Below are positions 9,810-19,826 of a stretch of 64,000 nucleotides of DNA, one piece after another. The first letter of the stretch is position 1. Each line of letters starts with the position of its first letter. The notes beneath the pieces were generated by a model. The model saw only the letters and a program-made list of their open reading frames with translations, was not told where the DNA came from and made no database searches. Source of the stretch: Polynucleobacter sp. MWH-S4W17 (GTDB taxonomy: Bacteria; Pseudomonadota; Gammaproteobacteria; Burkholderiales; Burkholderiaceae); NCBI RefSeq assembly GCF_018687535.1, contig NZ_CP061295.1:496001-560000 (forward strand), given 5' to 3'. Made by a program: the position numbers and the translations under genes.

Positions 9810-10655
9810 ATGTGGATCGATACCCATTGCCATCTAGATGCCCCTGAGTTTGCGGATTCATTGCCGACAATTATTCAGGCGGCTACTGAAAAAAACGTTG
9901 CAGCAATACTGTTGCCTGCTGTGAAGGTGGCTGACTGTACTCATGTTAGAGAGTTAGCCCATCAATATAGTCAAGAAATCCCAGGTTTGGTTTATACCCT
10001 AGGAATACACCCGCTCTATACCAATCAAGCCCAAGAGGGCGACATTGAAACACTTGAGAAAAGAATTGTCGAATCCCTATCTGATCCTCGCTTTGTGGGT
10101 GTCGGTGAAATTGGTTTGGATTATTTTGTAGAGGATTTAGACCCTCATAAGCAGGAGTTCTTTTTCAATGCGCAATTGGATTTGGCTCAGAAATATCAAT
10201 TGCCCGTAATTCTGCATGTGCGTCGCTCTCAGGATACGATTCTGAAGGCTTTACGTCGCCGCAATATCCCTGGCGGAATAGCGCATGCTTTTAATGGCAG
10301 CTTTCAGCAGGCCGAGCAATTTATTGAACTCGGATTTAAATTGGGATTTGGAGGAGCCGCGACGTATGAGCGCGCTTTACAAATCCGCAGACTTTTAAAA
10401 GAGTTGCCGCTTGACAGTATTGTGACTGAAACAGATTCTCCCGACATCCCGCCGGCATGGCTTAGGGGGGAGGGCACTGCTTTTAATGAGCCCGCCTTTC
10501 TGCCGCGGATTGCAAAAGAACTCGCCTTAGTTAGGGGTGTAAGTGACGCTGAATTTACTTCGGCGGTATGGGCTAATGCAATGCAAGTGTTGCCACGCTG
10601 GTCTGCCCTCTGCGCAGGTATTCCTCAGCTCTCAAGTCTCAACTTAGCCTCTTAA
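9810..10655 (+). CDS. TatD-family metal-dependent deoxyribonuclease
   Basis: The 281-residue cytoplasmic TIM-barrel hydrolase has metal-binding motifs in order: WIDTHCHLD at the N-terminus, GVGEIGLDYF (about 105), VILHVRRSQD (about 135), GIAHAFNGS (about 160) and TETDSPDIPP (about 210). These match TatD/YcfH-type DNases, which remove 3' nucleotides and may act in DNA repair. ATG 9810 is taken, with GAGTGGA six bases before it. A GTG at 9795 overlapping the lolD stop would add five residues and cannot be excluded. It sits between lolD and comEC in one run of genes. Confidence 0.88.
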   Translation: MWIDTHCHLDAPEFADSLPTIIQAATEKNVAAILLPAVKVADCTHVRELAHQYSQEIPGLVYTLGIHPLYTNQAQEGDIETLEKRIVESLSDPRFVGVGEIGLDYFVEDLDPHKQEFFFNAQLDLAQKYQLPVILHVRRSQDTILKALRRRNIPGGIAHAFNGSFQQAEQFIELGFKLGFGGAATYERALQIRRLLKELPLDSIVTETDSPDIPPAWLRGEGTAFNEPAFLPRIAKELALVRGVSDAEFTSAVWANAMQVLPRWSALCAGIPQLSSLNLAS

Positions 10656-10659
10656 TTAC

Positions 10660-13146
10660 TTGCGATTAGCTATTACGGCATTCATCGCCGGGGGATTACT
10701 CCTTTTGCTTTTGCCGCAATTGCCAGAATATTGGCTCATTTCCTGCATTACTTTTAGCGTAGTTTGTTTGCTGACAATCCTGCTTTCTAATCAAGGATCT
10801 CTTCTTAAGAAATTTGCAGTGATTGGCCTGCTATTTGTAGTGGGGTTTGCATGGAATGCTTTGTATGCTGAAAATCGCTTAAAGAATGTTCTCGCCACAG
10901 AGTTGGAGGGCAAAGAGTTAACGCTCAAGGGAAGAGTTGTAGCATTGCCGCAAAGTAATTCATCGGGTGCCAAGTTTGCCTTTGAGGTCGATGAGGCCTT
11001 CTCTGGAAAAGAAGCCCTGAATCACTTTCCAGAGAGAATCTATTTGAGTTGGCAGCCTGCCTGGAGAAATCCTCAAGCAATTCCAGAGGTAATTCCTGGG
11101 CAGCGCTGGAAGATCATGGCAAAGCTAAAGCGTCCTTATGGTTCCTTAAATCAACATACCTTTGATTTTGAGCGTTGGTCTTTTCATCAAGACTTTGGAG
11201 CTAGTGGATCAGTAAGGTCTGGGGAGTTATTGCTGGATAAAGATATCTTTTGGACAGAGCTTGAGTTACGTATGGAGCTTGCTAGATGGCATCTGCGAAA
11301 AAAGATTCAGTCTATGCTGCCGGATGATGCAAGGTATGTCGGTGTTTTGATTGCTTTGGTAATGGGTGATCAGAACGCCATCGATCAAGATGACTGGCAA
11401 GTATTTAATGCAACGGGCATTGGGCATCTCATCTCTATATCTGGGCTTCATGTAACTATGTTGGCGGGTGTTGGTGCTTCATGTGCTGCATTTATATGGC
11501 GTAGACGCACTTGGCCTCTGATTGCTCCAGTCAGCAAGGTAGCGGCAGTAGCGGGATTTGTAACTGCGTTTATCTATGCGTGGTTGGCGGGCTTTCAGAT
11601 TCCAGCGCAAAGAACGATGTATATGGTTGGGGTGGTGGCATTTGCGTTATGGACTGGCCGAAATCCACGTTCTTTTGATATCTGGTGGTGGGCCCTGGCA
11701 TTCGTGTTGCTCATTGATCCTATGGCGCCCTACACACCAGGCTTTTGGTTATCTTTCGGTGCAGTGGCTGCCATACTCTATGCCATGGGGGATTCGTCTG
11801 GTTTATTGGGCATCCCTACGGGTAAAGAATTAGAAACGCATTGGATGTATCGCATCGGGCAAGCCCTTCGTGAGGCATGTCGTGTCCAAGCCGTTGTCAC
11901 ACTGGCGCTGCTGCCATTGACTTTGTATTGGTTTTACCAAATTTCAATTGTTTCACCATTGGCAAATGCGTTTGCTATTCCGCTGGTAAGTTATATCGTG
12001 ACTCCGCTGGCAATTGCCGGCGCCTTACTTCCGGAATTTATCGGCCGCTGGCTCTTATTGCCGGCGCATGCATCCATGGAATATCTTGCAGTCATCTTGG
12101 AGTGGATGGCGAGCTGGAGTTGGTCTGTGGCTTGGTCAAAGCAGCCTGAGTGGTGGATGCTGGTGATTGCTGGATGCGGAATTGTGTATGCAATTCGACC
12201 TGGTCCGATTGGTGAAACGTGGAAAGGTCGATTGCTTGGCGTCTGTTTATCTGGCCCCTTATTTTTTTGGCCAAGCCAATTATTTGGAGATGCCTCTCGC
12301 GCTCAAGGAGAGTTTAGGGCTAGCGTTTTTGATATTGGTCAGGGCACAGCAGTTCTCATCGAAACCGCTAATAGAAAATTGTTATACGACACAGGGCCTA
12401 TTCAAGGCAAGAAAGATGATGCAGGTCAGAGAGTGATTCTCCCCTATTTACGTGGCAAGGGAATTAATCACATTGATCTGATGGTAATTAGTCATAGCGA
12501 TAGTGATCATATTGGTGGGGCTGCAACACTTCTGAAGAGTATTCAATTTGATTTGATGATGGGATCTTTACCCAGCGCTAATCCACTACTTCAAAATTTA
12601 TATAAAAGAAAGATTCCAGCCCTTCCCTGTCGCTTCGGTCAGAGCTGGAAATGGGACGGTGTCGAGTTTGTCATCTGGCACCCTCATGAAGAGACAGTAT
12701 TTACTGATCAATATCCTGGGAAGCCTAACGAAATGAGTTGTGTGCTTGAGGTACGCAATCAACAAAGCTCGCTTTGGTTAACAGGCGATGTTGAAAAGCA
12801 AGGTGAAGCAGAAATTACCGAGCGCTTAGATGAAAAAATGTTGCATGAAATTGGCGATAGAGAATTAATTTTTATGGCACCACATCATGGCAGCAAAACC
12901 TCCTCTTCCTTGGCGCTCCTTCAAAGATTGGAGCCTCATCAGGCTTTTGCACAAAATGGCTATCGCAATCGTTATGGGCATCCACATCCAGATGTCACGG
13001 CACGCTATCAAGGCTTGGGGATTCCTTTTCATCAAACCCCGAAAACAGGTGCCCAGACTTGGCTATTTAAAAGTAATTCAAAATCTTCGACACAGTTTTT
13101 GCGGCATGATATAAAACGGATATGGCATCGATCGATGTCAAATTGA
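10660..13146 (+). CDS. comEC: DNA internalization competence protein ComEC/Rec2
   Basis: The 828-residue inner-membrane channel takes up single-stranded DNA during natural transformation. It starts at TTG 10660, four bases after the previous stop. Order of parts: two N-terminal membrane helices, a DUF4131-like periplasmic OB region (about 50-215), the Competence domain with ISISGLHVTMLAG (about 260) and several membrane segments to about 530, and a C-terminal metallo-beta-lactamase-like domain. That last domain has VFDIGQGTAVLIE, the metal-site motif SHSDSDHIGG (about 610) and FMAPHHGSKTSSS (about 742). Length and architecture are those of full proteobacterial ComEC, so competence is plausible in this organism. 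Confidence 0.95.
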   Translation: MRLAITAFIAGGLLLLLLPQLPEYWLISCITFSVVCLLTILLSNQGSLLKKFAVIGLLFVVGFAWNALYAENRLKNVLATELEGKELTLKGRVVALPQSNSSGAKFAFEVDEAFSGKEALNHFPERIYLSWQPAWRNPQAIPEVIPGQRWKIMAKLKRPYGSLNQHTFDFERWSFHQDFGASGSVRSGELLLDKDIFWTELELRMELARWHLRKKIQSMLPDDARYVGVLIALVMGDQNAIDQDDWQVFNATGIGHLISISGLHVTMLAGVGASCAAFIWRRRTWPLIAPVSKVAAVAGFVTAFIYAWLAGFQIPAQRTMYMVGVVAFALWTGRNPRSFDIWWWALAFVLLIDPMAPYTPGFWLSFGAVAAILYAMGDSSGLLGIPTGKELETHWMYRIGQALREACRVQAVVTLALLPLTLYWFYQISIVSPLANAFAIPLVSYIVTPLAIAGALLPEFIGRWLLLPAHASMEYLAVILEWMASWSWSVAWSKQPEWWMLVIAGCGIVYAIRPGPIGETWKGRLLGVCLSGPLFFWPSQLFGDASRAQGEFRASVFDIGQGTAVLIETANRKLLYDTGPIQGKKDDAGQRVILPYLRGKGINHIDLMVISHSDSDHIGGAATLLKSIQFDLMMGSLPSANPLLQNLYKRKIPALPCRFGQSWKWDGVEFVIWHPHEETVFTDQYPGKPNEMSCVLEVRNQQSSLWLTGDVEKQGEAEITERLDEKMLHEIGDRELIFMAPHHGSKTSSSLALLQRLEPHQAFAQNGYRNRYGHPHPDVTARYQGLGIPFHQTPKTGAQTWLFKSNSKSSTQFLRHDIKRIWHRSMSN

Positions 13147-13163
13147 GTAAGAGGATTCTGCTG

Positions 13164-13535
13164 ATGAATAAGTTACTTGTCCTATGTTCTCTGGTGGTTG
13201 CTGTGACATTTGGATGCGCTGGTGCGAATGTTCGCCCCCTCGTAGATATGAAGGGCGTCAATGAGGCTACTTATGAGAGCGATTTAAAAGACTGTCAAAA
13301 TTATGCTCAACAACAATCAGGAATGGGTTCTACAGCCGCCAAAGGAGCTGGTGCTGGCGCGGTAGTCGGTGGTCTGCTGGGATTGGTTACTGGCGGCAAC
13401 GGATCAGGAATTGCGCAGGCTGCTGGAGCTGGCGCCGTAATTGGTGGCGCAGGTGGTGCGTTTAGTGGAAACCAAGCTCAAGAGGCTGTTGTGAAGAGGT
13501 GTTTGAGTGGTCGCGGTTACAAGGTTTTGAACTAA
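13164..13535 (+). CDS. Small envelope protein with glycine zipper, probable lipoprotein
   Basis: This 123-residue protein is probably exported. The start at ATG 13164 follows AAGAGGA and opens a signal sequence (MNKLLVLCSLVVAVTFGC). The cysteine at residue 18 could be lipidated, but TFGC is a poor lipobox, so this is uncertain. Residues about 55-110 form two Gly/Ala-rich zipper segments (GAGAGAVVGGLLG and GAGAVIGGAGGAF) like those of the OmpA-like/Rick_17kDa glycine-zipper family. The C-terminus carries a CLSGRGYKVLN motif often found in such proteins. It lies 17 bp after comEC. The exact role is unknown; members of this group sit in or near the outer membrane. Confidence 0.72.
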   Translation: MNKLLVLCSLVVAVTFGCAGANVRPLVDMKGVNEATYESDLKDCQNYAQQQSGMGSTAAKGAGAGAVVGGLLGLVTGGNGSGIAQAAGAGAVIGGAGGAFSGNQAQEAVVKRCLSGRGYKVLN

Positions 13536-13559
13536 AGCCACCCTGAAATAGCTAAAAAG

Positions 13560-13580
13560 CTCGAGTAATCGGGTTTTTTT
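13560..13580 (+). terminator. Weak Rho-independent terminator
   Basis: A short imperfect stem (CTCGA with TCGGG, one G-T pair) precedes seven Ts. It follows the glycine-zipper gene by 24 bp. The stem is weak, so the call is tentative. Confidence 0.35.
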
Positions 13581-13597
13581 ATGCCCAGAAAAGCAAA

Positions 13598-13620
13598 AAG
13601 CCCTTAAAGATTAAGGGCTT
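13598..13620 (-). terminator. Terminator of tRNA-fMet
   Basis: A perfect 10-bp stem (13598-13607 with 13611-13620) with a 3-nt loop is followed on the minus strand by a T-rich tract. It lies 14 bp beyond the CCA end of the tRNA gene. Confidence 0.8.
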
Positions 13621-13633
13621 AGTACGTAAATTT

Positions 13634-13710
<77 letters not shown>

Positions 13711-13722
13711 TCTGAAGCTGAA

Positions 13723-13752
13723 ATTCTACCATTTTTTGGGGGTCCCTGTCGA
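13723..13752 (-). promoter_or_regulatory. Probable sigma-70 promoter of tRNA-fMet
   Basis: On the minus strand a -35 TCGACA (13752-13747) and a -10 TAGAAT (13728-13723) are separated by 18 bp. The -10 lies 13 bp before the first base of the mature tRNA. Both boxes are five of six to consensus. Confidence 0.62.
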
Positions 13753-13865
13753 GATATTCCTGTAAATAACGCATAAATAAGGCGTTTTATCGAAGAAATT
13801 CTCGTTTTAATCGCTGCCGGCAAGGAGTAACATATTGCCACGCAACATCACGCCAAGGTTTAATA

Positions 13866-15809
13866 ATGTCAGTTAGCAATCCTGAGTTTTCAGAATCATC
13901 CTTATTGCGGCCTGTAGAGATTTCTCGAGAGGATCATCCTCACAAAAAAGGTGCCTCGATCTCCCTTATGTTCGCGGCTATCGGCGTTGTCTTCGGCGAC
14001 ATTGGTACAAGCCCCTTATATGCGTTAAAAGAATGTTTTAGTCCCGAGCATGGCATTCCGTTTTCTGCAGATGCTGTGTATGGCGTGATCTCGATGGTAT
14101 TTTGGGCTTTTGCGATTGTGGTCTCGCTGAAGTATGTTTTATTCGTGATGCGTGCAAACAATCATGGCGAGGGCGGTATTTTGGCGCTTATGGCTTTGGC
14201 ATTGAGAACTGTAAAGACTGGCTCAAAGCGTTCCTTGGTAATCATCATGGCTGGCGTCTTTGGGGCCTGTATGTTTTATGGTGATGCCATCATTACCCCA
14301 GCAATTTCTGTGCTTTCTGCTGTTGAAGGTCTTGAGGTGATATCCAGTGATTTAACGCGTTATGTCATACCGATCACTATTTTTATTCTAGTCGTCCTGT
14401 TTTTTATTCAGAAGACCGGAACCGATTTAGTTGGCAAACTTTTTGGCCCGATCATGATGGTCTGGTTTATTGCTATCGGATTGATGGGGGTGCATCAGGT
14501 TATTCAAAACCCAGCTATTTTTGCTGCCATTAATCCTCTTTTTGCTATTCGATTCTTGATCGAACATTCATTGCAAGGCTTTATTGTTTTGGGAGCGGTC
14601 TTCCTGGTATTGACTGGTGCTGAAGCTTTATATGCCGACATGGGTCACTTTGGACTCAAGCCTATTCGTATGGGTTGGTTCTTCATTGTTATGCCTTGCT
14701 TGCTCCTGAATTACTTTGGTCAGGGCGCCATGTTTTTGAACAACCCAGAGACGATTACCAACCCATTCTTTTTGATGGTTCCCGAATTCCTGGTATTTCC
14801 TTTGGTGATATTGGCCACTGCTGCAACTGTGATTGCTTCGCAAGCGGTGATTTCTGGTGCGTTCTCAATGACCAGCCAAGCAATCCTTTTGGGCTTTGTC
14901 CCACGTATGAAAGTGCGTCACACCTCTGATAGAGAAATTGGTCAGATCTATATGCCCTTGGTGAACTGGGCTTTGTTGATTCTAGTGATCGCCGTGGTTT
15001 TAGCATTTAAGAAATCTGAAAATTTGGCGGCTGCATACGGTATCGCTGTTACAACTACGATGATCGTAACCACCTTCTTGGCCGCTATTGTGATGCGTGT
15101 TGTGTGGCGTTGGAATACTCTATTGGTAACTTTAGTTATTAGTGCTTTTTTGGTCGTGGATTTAGCTTTCTTAACTGCTAATCTCTTAAAAATTATGGAA
15201 GGCGGCTGGTTCCCGCTGCTACTCGGTGCCGCATGCTTCTTATTGCTGATGACTTGGTATCAAGGTCGCAAGATTTTGCGTCACAACGCAATGAATAATG
15301 GTATTGAACTGAAGAGTTTTATTGAGGCTTTGATGAAACATCCTCCGCATCGTGTAGAGGGCACTGCTGTTTTCTTGACGGCGCACGTGGATTACGTACC
15401 AGTTTCTTTCCTGCATAACCTAAAACATAACCATGTACTCCATGAGAGAGTATTTTTCTTAAAGGTCAGTATTTGGGATGTGCCGTACGTAAAAGACAGT
15501 GAGCGTATTACCTTGCGCGATCTTGGTAATGGCATTTATGTTGTTCGTGCGGTTTATGGTTTCAATGAAACTCCAGACATGGGTCAAATCATTGAATTAA
15601 TCGAGAAGAGTTCTGGATTGAATTTTGATTTGATGAATACCTCATTCTTCTTATCGCGTGACACGATAGTTTCTACTGAGATACCGGGTATGGCTATGTG
15701 GCGTGAAAGATTATTTTGCTGGATGTATCAGAATGCCGGTCGCCAGTCAGACTTCTTCAAAATTCCTGCAAACCGTTTGGTTGAGATGGGTGCGAAGGTC
15801 GAGATTTGA
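13866..15809 (+). CDS. kup: Kup-type low-affinity potassium uptake protein
   Basis: The 647-residue inner-membrane K+/H+ symporter has the KUP/HAK/KT signature [17 protein letters not shown] after a short cytosolic N-terminus (about residues 37-55). About 12 hydrophobic segments follow, up to roughly residue 480. [23 protein letters not shown] and [15 protein letters not shown] are family landmarks. A hydrophilic C-terminal tail of about 165 residues follows. ATG 13866 is preceded by AAGG at a suitable distance. The stop codon overlaps the TTG start of the next gene. Confidence 0.96.
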   Translation: MSVSNPEFSESSLLRPVEISREDHPHKKGASISLMFAAIGVVFGDIGTSPLYALKECFSPEHGIPFSADAVYGVISMVFWAFAIVVSLKYVLFVMRANNHGEGGILALMALALRTVKTGSKRSLVIIMAGVFGACMFYGDAIITPAISVLSAVEGLEVISSDLTRYVIPITIFILVVLFFIQKTGTDLVGKLFGPIMMVWFIAIGLMGVHQVIQNPAIFAAINPLFAIRFLIEHSLQGFIVLGAVFLVLTGAEALYADMGHFGLKPIRMGWFFIVMPCLLLNYFGQGAMFLNNPETITNPFFLMVPEFLVFPLVILATAATVIASQAVISGAFSMTSQAILLGFVPRMKVRHTSDREIGQIYMPLVNWALLILVIAVVLAFKKSENLAAAYGIAVTTTMIVTTFLAAIVMRVVWRWNTLLVTLVISAFLVVDLAFLTANLLKIMEGGWFPLLLGAACFLLLMTWYQGRKILRHNAMNNGIELKSFIEALMKHPPHRVEGTAVFLTAHVDYVPVSFLHNLKHNHVLHERVFFLKVSIWDVPYVKDSERITLRDLGNGIYVVRAVYGFNETPDMGQIIELIEKSSGLNFDLMNTSFFLSRDTIVSTEIPGMAMWRERLFCWMYQNAGRQSDFFKIPANRLVEMGAKVEI

Positions 15810-16315
15810 GAAAGAGTCTTTTGCTCCAATCAAAAATATTGATTTCAATATTTTTATTGGCTTCTGCACTGAACGGTGTTGTATTGGCCACTCCTGCAGA
15901 AGAGGCTGACCTCGATCAGTTGAATAAGATTGAGCAAGAGCTTGAGGTGCAGCGTGACTGGGCTAAATATCGCTGGGGCAAAGCATCCTCTGAGTGCTAC
16001 CAGAATTACTGGGTTAACTCTTGCTTGAGAAGTGCTCGCGCAGACTATCGCAAGGAAATCGATCCGATTCGTGAGCAAGAGGTGGCTTTGCATGAAGTGC
16101 AACGTAAGCTTCGTGATAGTTTAAAGACTCAAGAAGACGCTAAGCGTGCTGCTGAGAGGGCCTCGCCTGAAAAAGCGGCTGAAAGAGCAGCCAATCAACG
16201 TGAGTTTGAGCAAAAGCAAAAAGATGCTGCAGCCAGAGCGGCTGATCTAGAGCAACGACGTAAGGATGCCCCTAAGCGCGCACAAGAAAATAAAGCGGGC
16301 ACTCAGCTCGATTAA
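15806..16315 (+). CDS. Small exported coiled-coil protein of unknown function
   Basis: This 169-residue ORF starts at a TTG that overlaps the kup stop (TTGA). It has a basic N-terminus and a hydrophobic signal segment ([16 protein letters not shown]), so the mature part is probably periplasmic. The rest is strongly helical and charged, with two cysteines ([20 protein letters not shown]) and a C-terminal half of Ala/Lys/Arg/Glu heptad-like repeats ([19 protein letters not shown]). I do not recognise a named family with confidence; similar unannotated exported proteins occur in Burkholderiales. Coupling to kup and proximity to radA are the only context. The real start could be further in, but no better one is visible. 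Confidence 0.7.
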   Translation: MRKSLLLQSKILISIFLLASALNGVVLATPAEEADLDQLNKIEQELEVQRDWAKYRWGKASSECYQNYWVNSCLRSARADYRKEIDPIREQEVALHEVQRKLRDSLKTQEDAKRAAERASPEKAAERAANQREFEQKQKDAAARAADLEQRRKDAPKRAQENKAGTQLD

Positions 16316-16353
16316 TTTCGATTTAATTATTTTTATATTTCATTAGGCAACTC

Positions 16354-17718
16354 TTGGCTAAAGTCAAATCGGTTTATATCTGTCAGTCTTGTGGTGGTAC
16401 CTCTGCTAAGTGGCAGGGCCAGTGCCCATCTTGCCAGGCTTGGAATACTTTGGAAGAGGGTCTGCCAGAAACAACATCTAATTCTCGCTTCCAGGGCTTG
16501 GCGCAATCTCTTCCAAGACAAAAGTTATCCGCTATTAGTGCTGAAGACCTACCGAGATTTAGCACAGGCGTTGAAGAGTTTGATCGCGTTCTAGGTGGTG
16601 GCTTGGTTCCTGGTGGCGTGGTACTTTTGGGTGGCGATCCTGGTATTGGTAAATCTACCTTGCTACTCCAGGCATTAGCAGAGATGAGTTCTGCGGGCAT
16701 GAATGTGCTCTATAGCAGCGGCGAAGAATCCGCTGCGCAGATTGCTCTGCGTGCAAAGCGTATTGCTTTAGATGCACCTCAGCTTGAAGTGTTGGCGGAG
16801 ATTCAGCTGGAAAAACTGATTTCGATTATGGATACCGTGAAGCCGCAAGTATTGGTAGTGGATTCGATTCAGACTTTGTATTCAGAGGTGTTAAGTTCAG
16901 CTCCTGGCTCTGTTGCGCAGGTTCGTGAGTGTGCGGCGCAGCTCACTAGGGCCGCTAAATCAAGTGGTATCTGTGTGCTGATGGTCGGGCACGTTACCAA
17001 GGATGGTCATCTTGCTGGTCCTAGGGTCTTAGAGCACATTGTCGATACCGTTTTGTATTTTGAGGGTGATACACATTCCTCTTTTCGCTTAGTGCGTTCA
17101 ATTAAGAATCGTTTTGGCGCAGTCAATGAGCTGGGCGTATTTGCAATGACTGAAAAAGGTCTGCGCGGTGTAACTAATCCATCAGCAATTTTTCTGTCAC
17201 AACATGAGCAAATGGTTCCGGGCGCTTGTGTATTGGTGACCCAAGAGGGTAGTAGACCTTTGCTGGTAGAGATTCAGGCTTTAGTAGATACGGCGCATGT
17301 GCCTAATCCCCGTCGTTTAGCGGTTGGCTTGGAGCAAGCTCGTTTAGCGATGCTCTTGGCGGTACTGCATCGTCATGCTGGCGTCGCTTGTTTTGATCAA
17401 GATGTTTTCTTAAATGCGGTAGGTGGCGTCAAGATTTCTGAGCCGGCCGCTGACTTAGCCGTTCTTCTGGCGATTCAGTCTTCGATTCGCAATCGCGCAT
17501 TGCCAAAAGAGTTGATTGTCTTTGGTGAAGTAGGTTTGGCTGGTGAGATTCGTCCTTGTCCTCGTGGTCAAGAGCGCTTGAAAGAAGCTGCTAAATTAGG
17601 CTTCACTGTTGCCATTATTCCAAAAGCAAATATGCCCAAGACCAAGATTCCGGGATTGAAAGTAATTCCAGTCGAGCGAATTGATCAAGCCATTGCTGCG
17701 GCTGCTGAGCTGAGTTAA
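16354..17718 (+). CDS. radA: DNA repair protein RadA
   Basis: The 454-residue RecA-related ATPase acts in branch migration and processing of recombination intermediates, including during transformation. An N-terminal C4 zinc finger (CQSCG...CPSC, residues 9-30) is followed by Walker A GDPGIGKST (about 91-99) and Walker B VLVVDSIQT. The RadA-specific KNRFG motif (about 250) and a C-terminal Lon-protease-like domain (about 290-450) complete the usual layout. The start is TTG 16354; the frame immediately yields the standard MAKVKSVYICQ N-terminus. The gene converges on prmB with a 4-bp gap. Confidence 0.96.
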   Translation: MAKVKSVYICQSCGGTSAKWQGQCPSCQAWNTLEEGLPETTSNSRFQGLAQSLPRQKLSAISAEDLPRFSTGVEEFDRVLGGGLVPGGVVLLGGDPGIGKSTLLLQALAEMSSAGMNVLYSSGEESAAQIALRAKRIALDAPQLEVLAEIQLEKLISIMDTVKPQVLVVDSIQTLYSEVLSSAPGSVAQVRECAAQLTRAAKSSGICVLMVGHVTKDGHLAGPRVLEHIVDTVLYFEGDTHSSFRLVRSIKNRFGAVNELGVFAMTEKGLRGVTNPSAIFLSQHEQMVPGACVLVTQEGSRPLLVEIQALVDTAHVPNPRRLAVGLEQARLAMLLAVLHRHAGVACFDQDVFLNAVGGVKISEPAADLAVLLAIQSSIRNRALPKELIVFGEVGLAGEIRPCPRGQERLKEAAKLGFTVAIIPKANMPKTKIPGLKVIPVERIDQAIAAAAELS

Positions 17719-17722
17719 TTCC

Positions 17723-18619
17723 CTAGCGTAAGTCTTCCGCTTGAATTAATAAGACTTGCTCTTCTCCTGCGGAGACTTCCATCCAGATTGCTGGAATTTG
17801 TGGGAAAGCTTTTTTGAAATGCTCATACTCATTACCAATCTCGAGCAAAATAGCGCCGCGCTCAGATAGGTAATCGGGTGCTGAAGCAATAATTCGCCTG
17901 ATGATGTCCATCCCATCCTCTCCACCAGCTAAAGCCAATTCTGGTTCCGCGTGATATTCAGTAGGAAGCGCATTCATCGAAGCGGCGTTTACATATGGTG
18001 GGTTACAAATAATGAGATCAAAGAGGTTATCTTCATTAGGCTCTGGTAGGGCATCCCACAGATCGCCATCTAATAGCTCTACTTGAGAGCTGAGACCGTG
18101 ACGATCTAAGTTACGGGCAGCCACAGAGAGTGCGGGCATGCTGATATCGCATGCACTTACATGAATATCCGGGCATGACAGAGCTAAGAGGATTGCCAGC
18201 GAACCGTTGCCAGTACAAAGATCAAGCGCCTTGCCATCAGCTGGCAGCCAGGTCTCTAGTGAGCCATTTACGATAAGCTCTGCAATCCAGGAACGCGGCA
18301 CAATACTTTGCTCGCTGCAGAAAAAAGGCACACCCATGAGCCATGCTTCACCTAAGATGTAGGCAAGTGGTTTGCGTGTCGAGATTCTGATATCGGCAAT
18401 AGCGGATGCTTTTTGCTGTTGCTCATCAGAGATTGAATCATCTAGATGATCTAAAGCTTCTGCTGGACTGAGATTGAGCTGCTTGCTCACAATCCACAAG
18501 GCTTCACTTTGGGCATCAATTGCCCCGTGGCCATAATGTAAGTTTGCTGCTTCGAGCATTTGTGCGATCTGATTAACGCACTGGTTTACTGTGACGTGTT
18601 GCTGAGACTCAGGATCCAT
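17723..18619 (-). CDS. prmB: Ribosomal protein L3 N5-glutamine methyltransferase
   Basis: The 298-residue SAM-dependent methyltransferase modifies a glutamine of ribosomal protein L3. It has the SAM-binding motif ALDLCTGNGSLAI (about 132-144), an acidic ACDIS loop, and the glutamine-MTase motif LIICNPPYVN (about 198-207). An N-terminal helical domain of about 95 residues is as in PrmB/PrmC. HemK/PrmC is the alternative, but the PYVN variant, the length and the E/QLLDGDLWDAL region fit PrmB better. It is third in a dapD-dapE-prmB run on the minus strand. Confidence 0.85.
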   Translation of the reverse strand: MDPESQQHVTVNQCVNQIAQMLEAANLHYGHGAIDAQSEALWIVSKQLNLSPAEALDHLDDSISDEQQQKASAIADIRISTRKPLAYILGEAWLMGVPFFCSEQSIVPRSWIAELIVNGSLETWLPADGKALDLCTGNGSLAILLALSCPDIHVSACDISMPALSVAARNLDRHGLSSQVELLDGDLWDALPEPNEDNLFDLIICNPPYVNAASMNALPTEYHAEPELALAGGEDGMDIIRRIIASAPDYLSERGAILLEIGNEYEHFKKAFPQIPAIWMEVSAGEEQVLLIQAEDLR

Positions 18620-18665
18620 GATGGAGGGGTTCTTTAGAAGAAAAGGCAGGTGCGCAATTAATCGA

Positions 18666-19817
18666 TCAAGCGATTAATTGTTCGAGTGTCTTGCGATAGA
18701 TATTTTTGAGTGGCACCACATCATCAACAATAACGCACTCATCGATCTTGTGACTAGTCGCATTGAGGGGGCCAAACTCCACTACCTCTTTGCAAATCTT
18801 GGCGATAAAGCGGCCGTCACTAGTCCCACCAGTAGTAGAGAGTTCTGTATCAATATTCACTTCTGCTTTGATAGACTTGCGTAATGCTCCAGCCAGGTCA
18901 CCATCACCAGTGATGAACGGGCTACCGCCCAATACCCAGTCAATCTCAAATTCAAGACCCGCATCTTTCAGAATCTTTTCTAGACGCTCACGCAATTGCT
19001 CTGGCTTACTCTCAGTAGAGAAGCGGAAATTAAAGTCGATCACCAACTCACCAGGAATCACGTTATTAGCACCGGTGCCAGCATGCACGTTGGAGATCTG
19101 AAAGCTGGTGGGTTGGAAGTATTGATTACCTTTGTCCCACTCGGTTTCTACTAATGCAGAAATCGCTGGTGCCGACAGATGAATTGGATTTTTGCCGAGG
19201 TGAGGGTAGGCGATATGCGCCTGAATACCCTTCACTTTAAGTTTGCCCGAAAGGGATCCACGGCGACCATTCTTAATCATGTCGCCAAGCTTATCCACTG
19301 AAGTAGGCTCACCAATAACGCAGTAATCCAAACGCTGACCTTGTTTTTGCAAGCGATCGCACATAATGACTGTGCCATCGTTAGCAGGACCCTCTTCATC
19401 GCTTGTAATTAAGAACGCAATAGTGCCCTGATGATCTGGGTGTGTAGTGACAAATTCTTCTGTAGCGACCACAAAGCCTGCGAGGGATGTTTTCATATCC
19501 GCTGCACCACGGCCATAGAGCATGCCGTCACGAATGGTTGGGGTAAAAGGATTATTTGTCCACTTCTCCAATGGGCCGGTGGGCACCACGTCGGTATGCC
19601 CAGCAAATACTAATACCTTGCCTTGATCACCAGACTTACCTTTTTTAATGGCCCACAAGTTGGTTACCTGGAAGTTTTCAGGACCACTCACCACGCTTTC
19701 AGTATGAAAGCCAATCGCTTGGAGGCGTTTAGCAATTAAGTCTTGGCAGCCACCATCGGCCGGAGTTACGGAATGGCAGGCGATGAGAGCTTCGGTGAGC
19801 TCAAGTGTGGCGCTCAT
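18666..19817 (-). CDS. dapE: Succinyl-diaminopimelate desuccinylase
   Basis: This 383-residue M20-family di-zinc hydrolase acts in the succinylase branch of lysine and meso-diaminopimelate synthesis, needed for peptidoglycan. Metal-site motifs are [16 protein letters not shown] (about 71), [10 protein letters not shown] (about 104), and the catalytic/metal glutamates in TSDEEGPA (about 138). [20 protein letters not shown] is typical of proteobacterial DapE. Length is standard. The gene lies 9 bp after dapD, which catalyses an earlier step in the same pathway, so the two are almost certainly co-transcribed. Confidence 0.96.
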   Translation of the reverse strand: MSATLELTEALIACHSVTPADGGCQDLIAKRLQAIGFHTESVVSGPENFQVTNLWAIKKGKSGDQGKVLVFAGHTDVVPTGPLEKWTNNPFTPTIRDGMLYGRGAADMKTSLAGFVVATEEFVTTHPDHQGTIAFLITSDEEGPANDGTVIMCDRLQKQGQRLDYCVIGEPTSVDKLGDMIKNGRRGSLSGKLKVKGIQAHIAYPHLGKNPIHLSAPAISALVETEWDKGNQYFQPTSFQISNVHAGTGANNVIPGELVIDFNFRFSTESKPEQLRERLEKILKDAGLEFEIDWVLGGSPFITGDGDLAGALRKSIKAEVNIDTELSTTGGTSDGRFIAKICKEVVEFGPLNATSHKIDECVIVDDVVPLKNIYRKTLEQLIA

Positions 19818-19826
19818 GGATTTAAC

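Noticed and set aside
11266-11451. Antisense open frames inside comEC, smc and other large genes
   Set aside because: They are shadows of strongly supported genes, with no ribosome binding sites or recognisable products.
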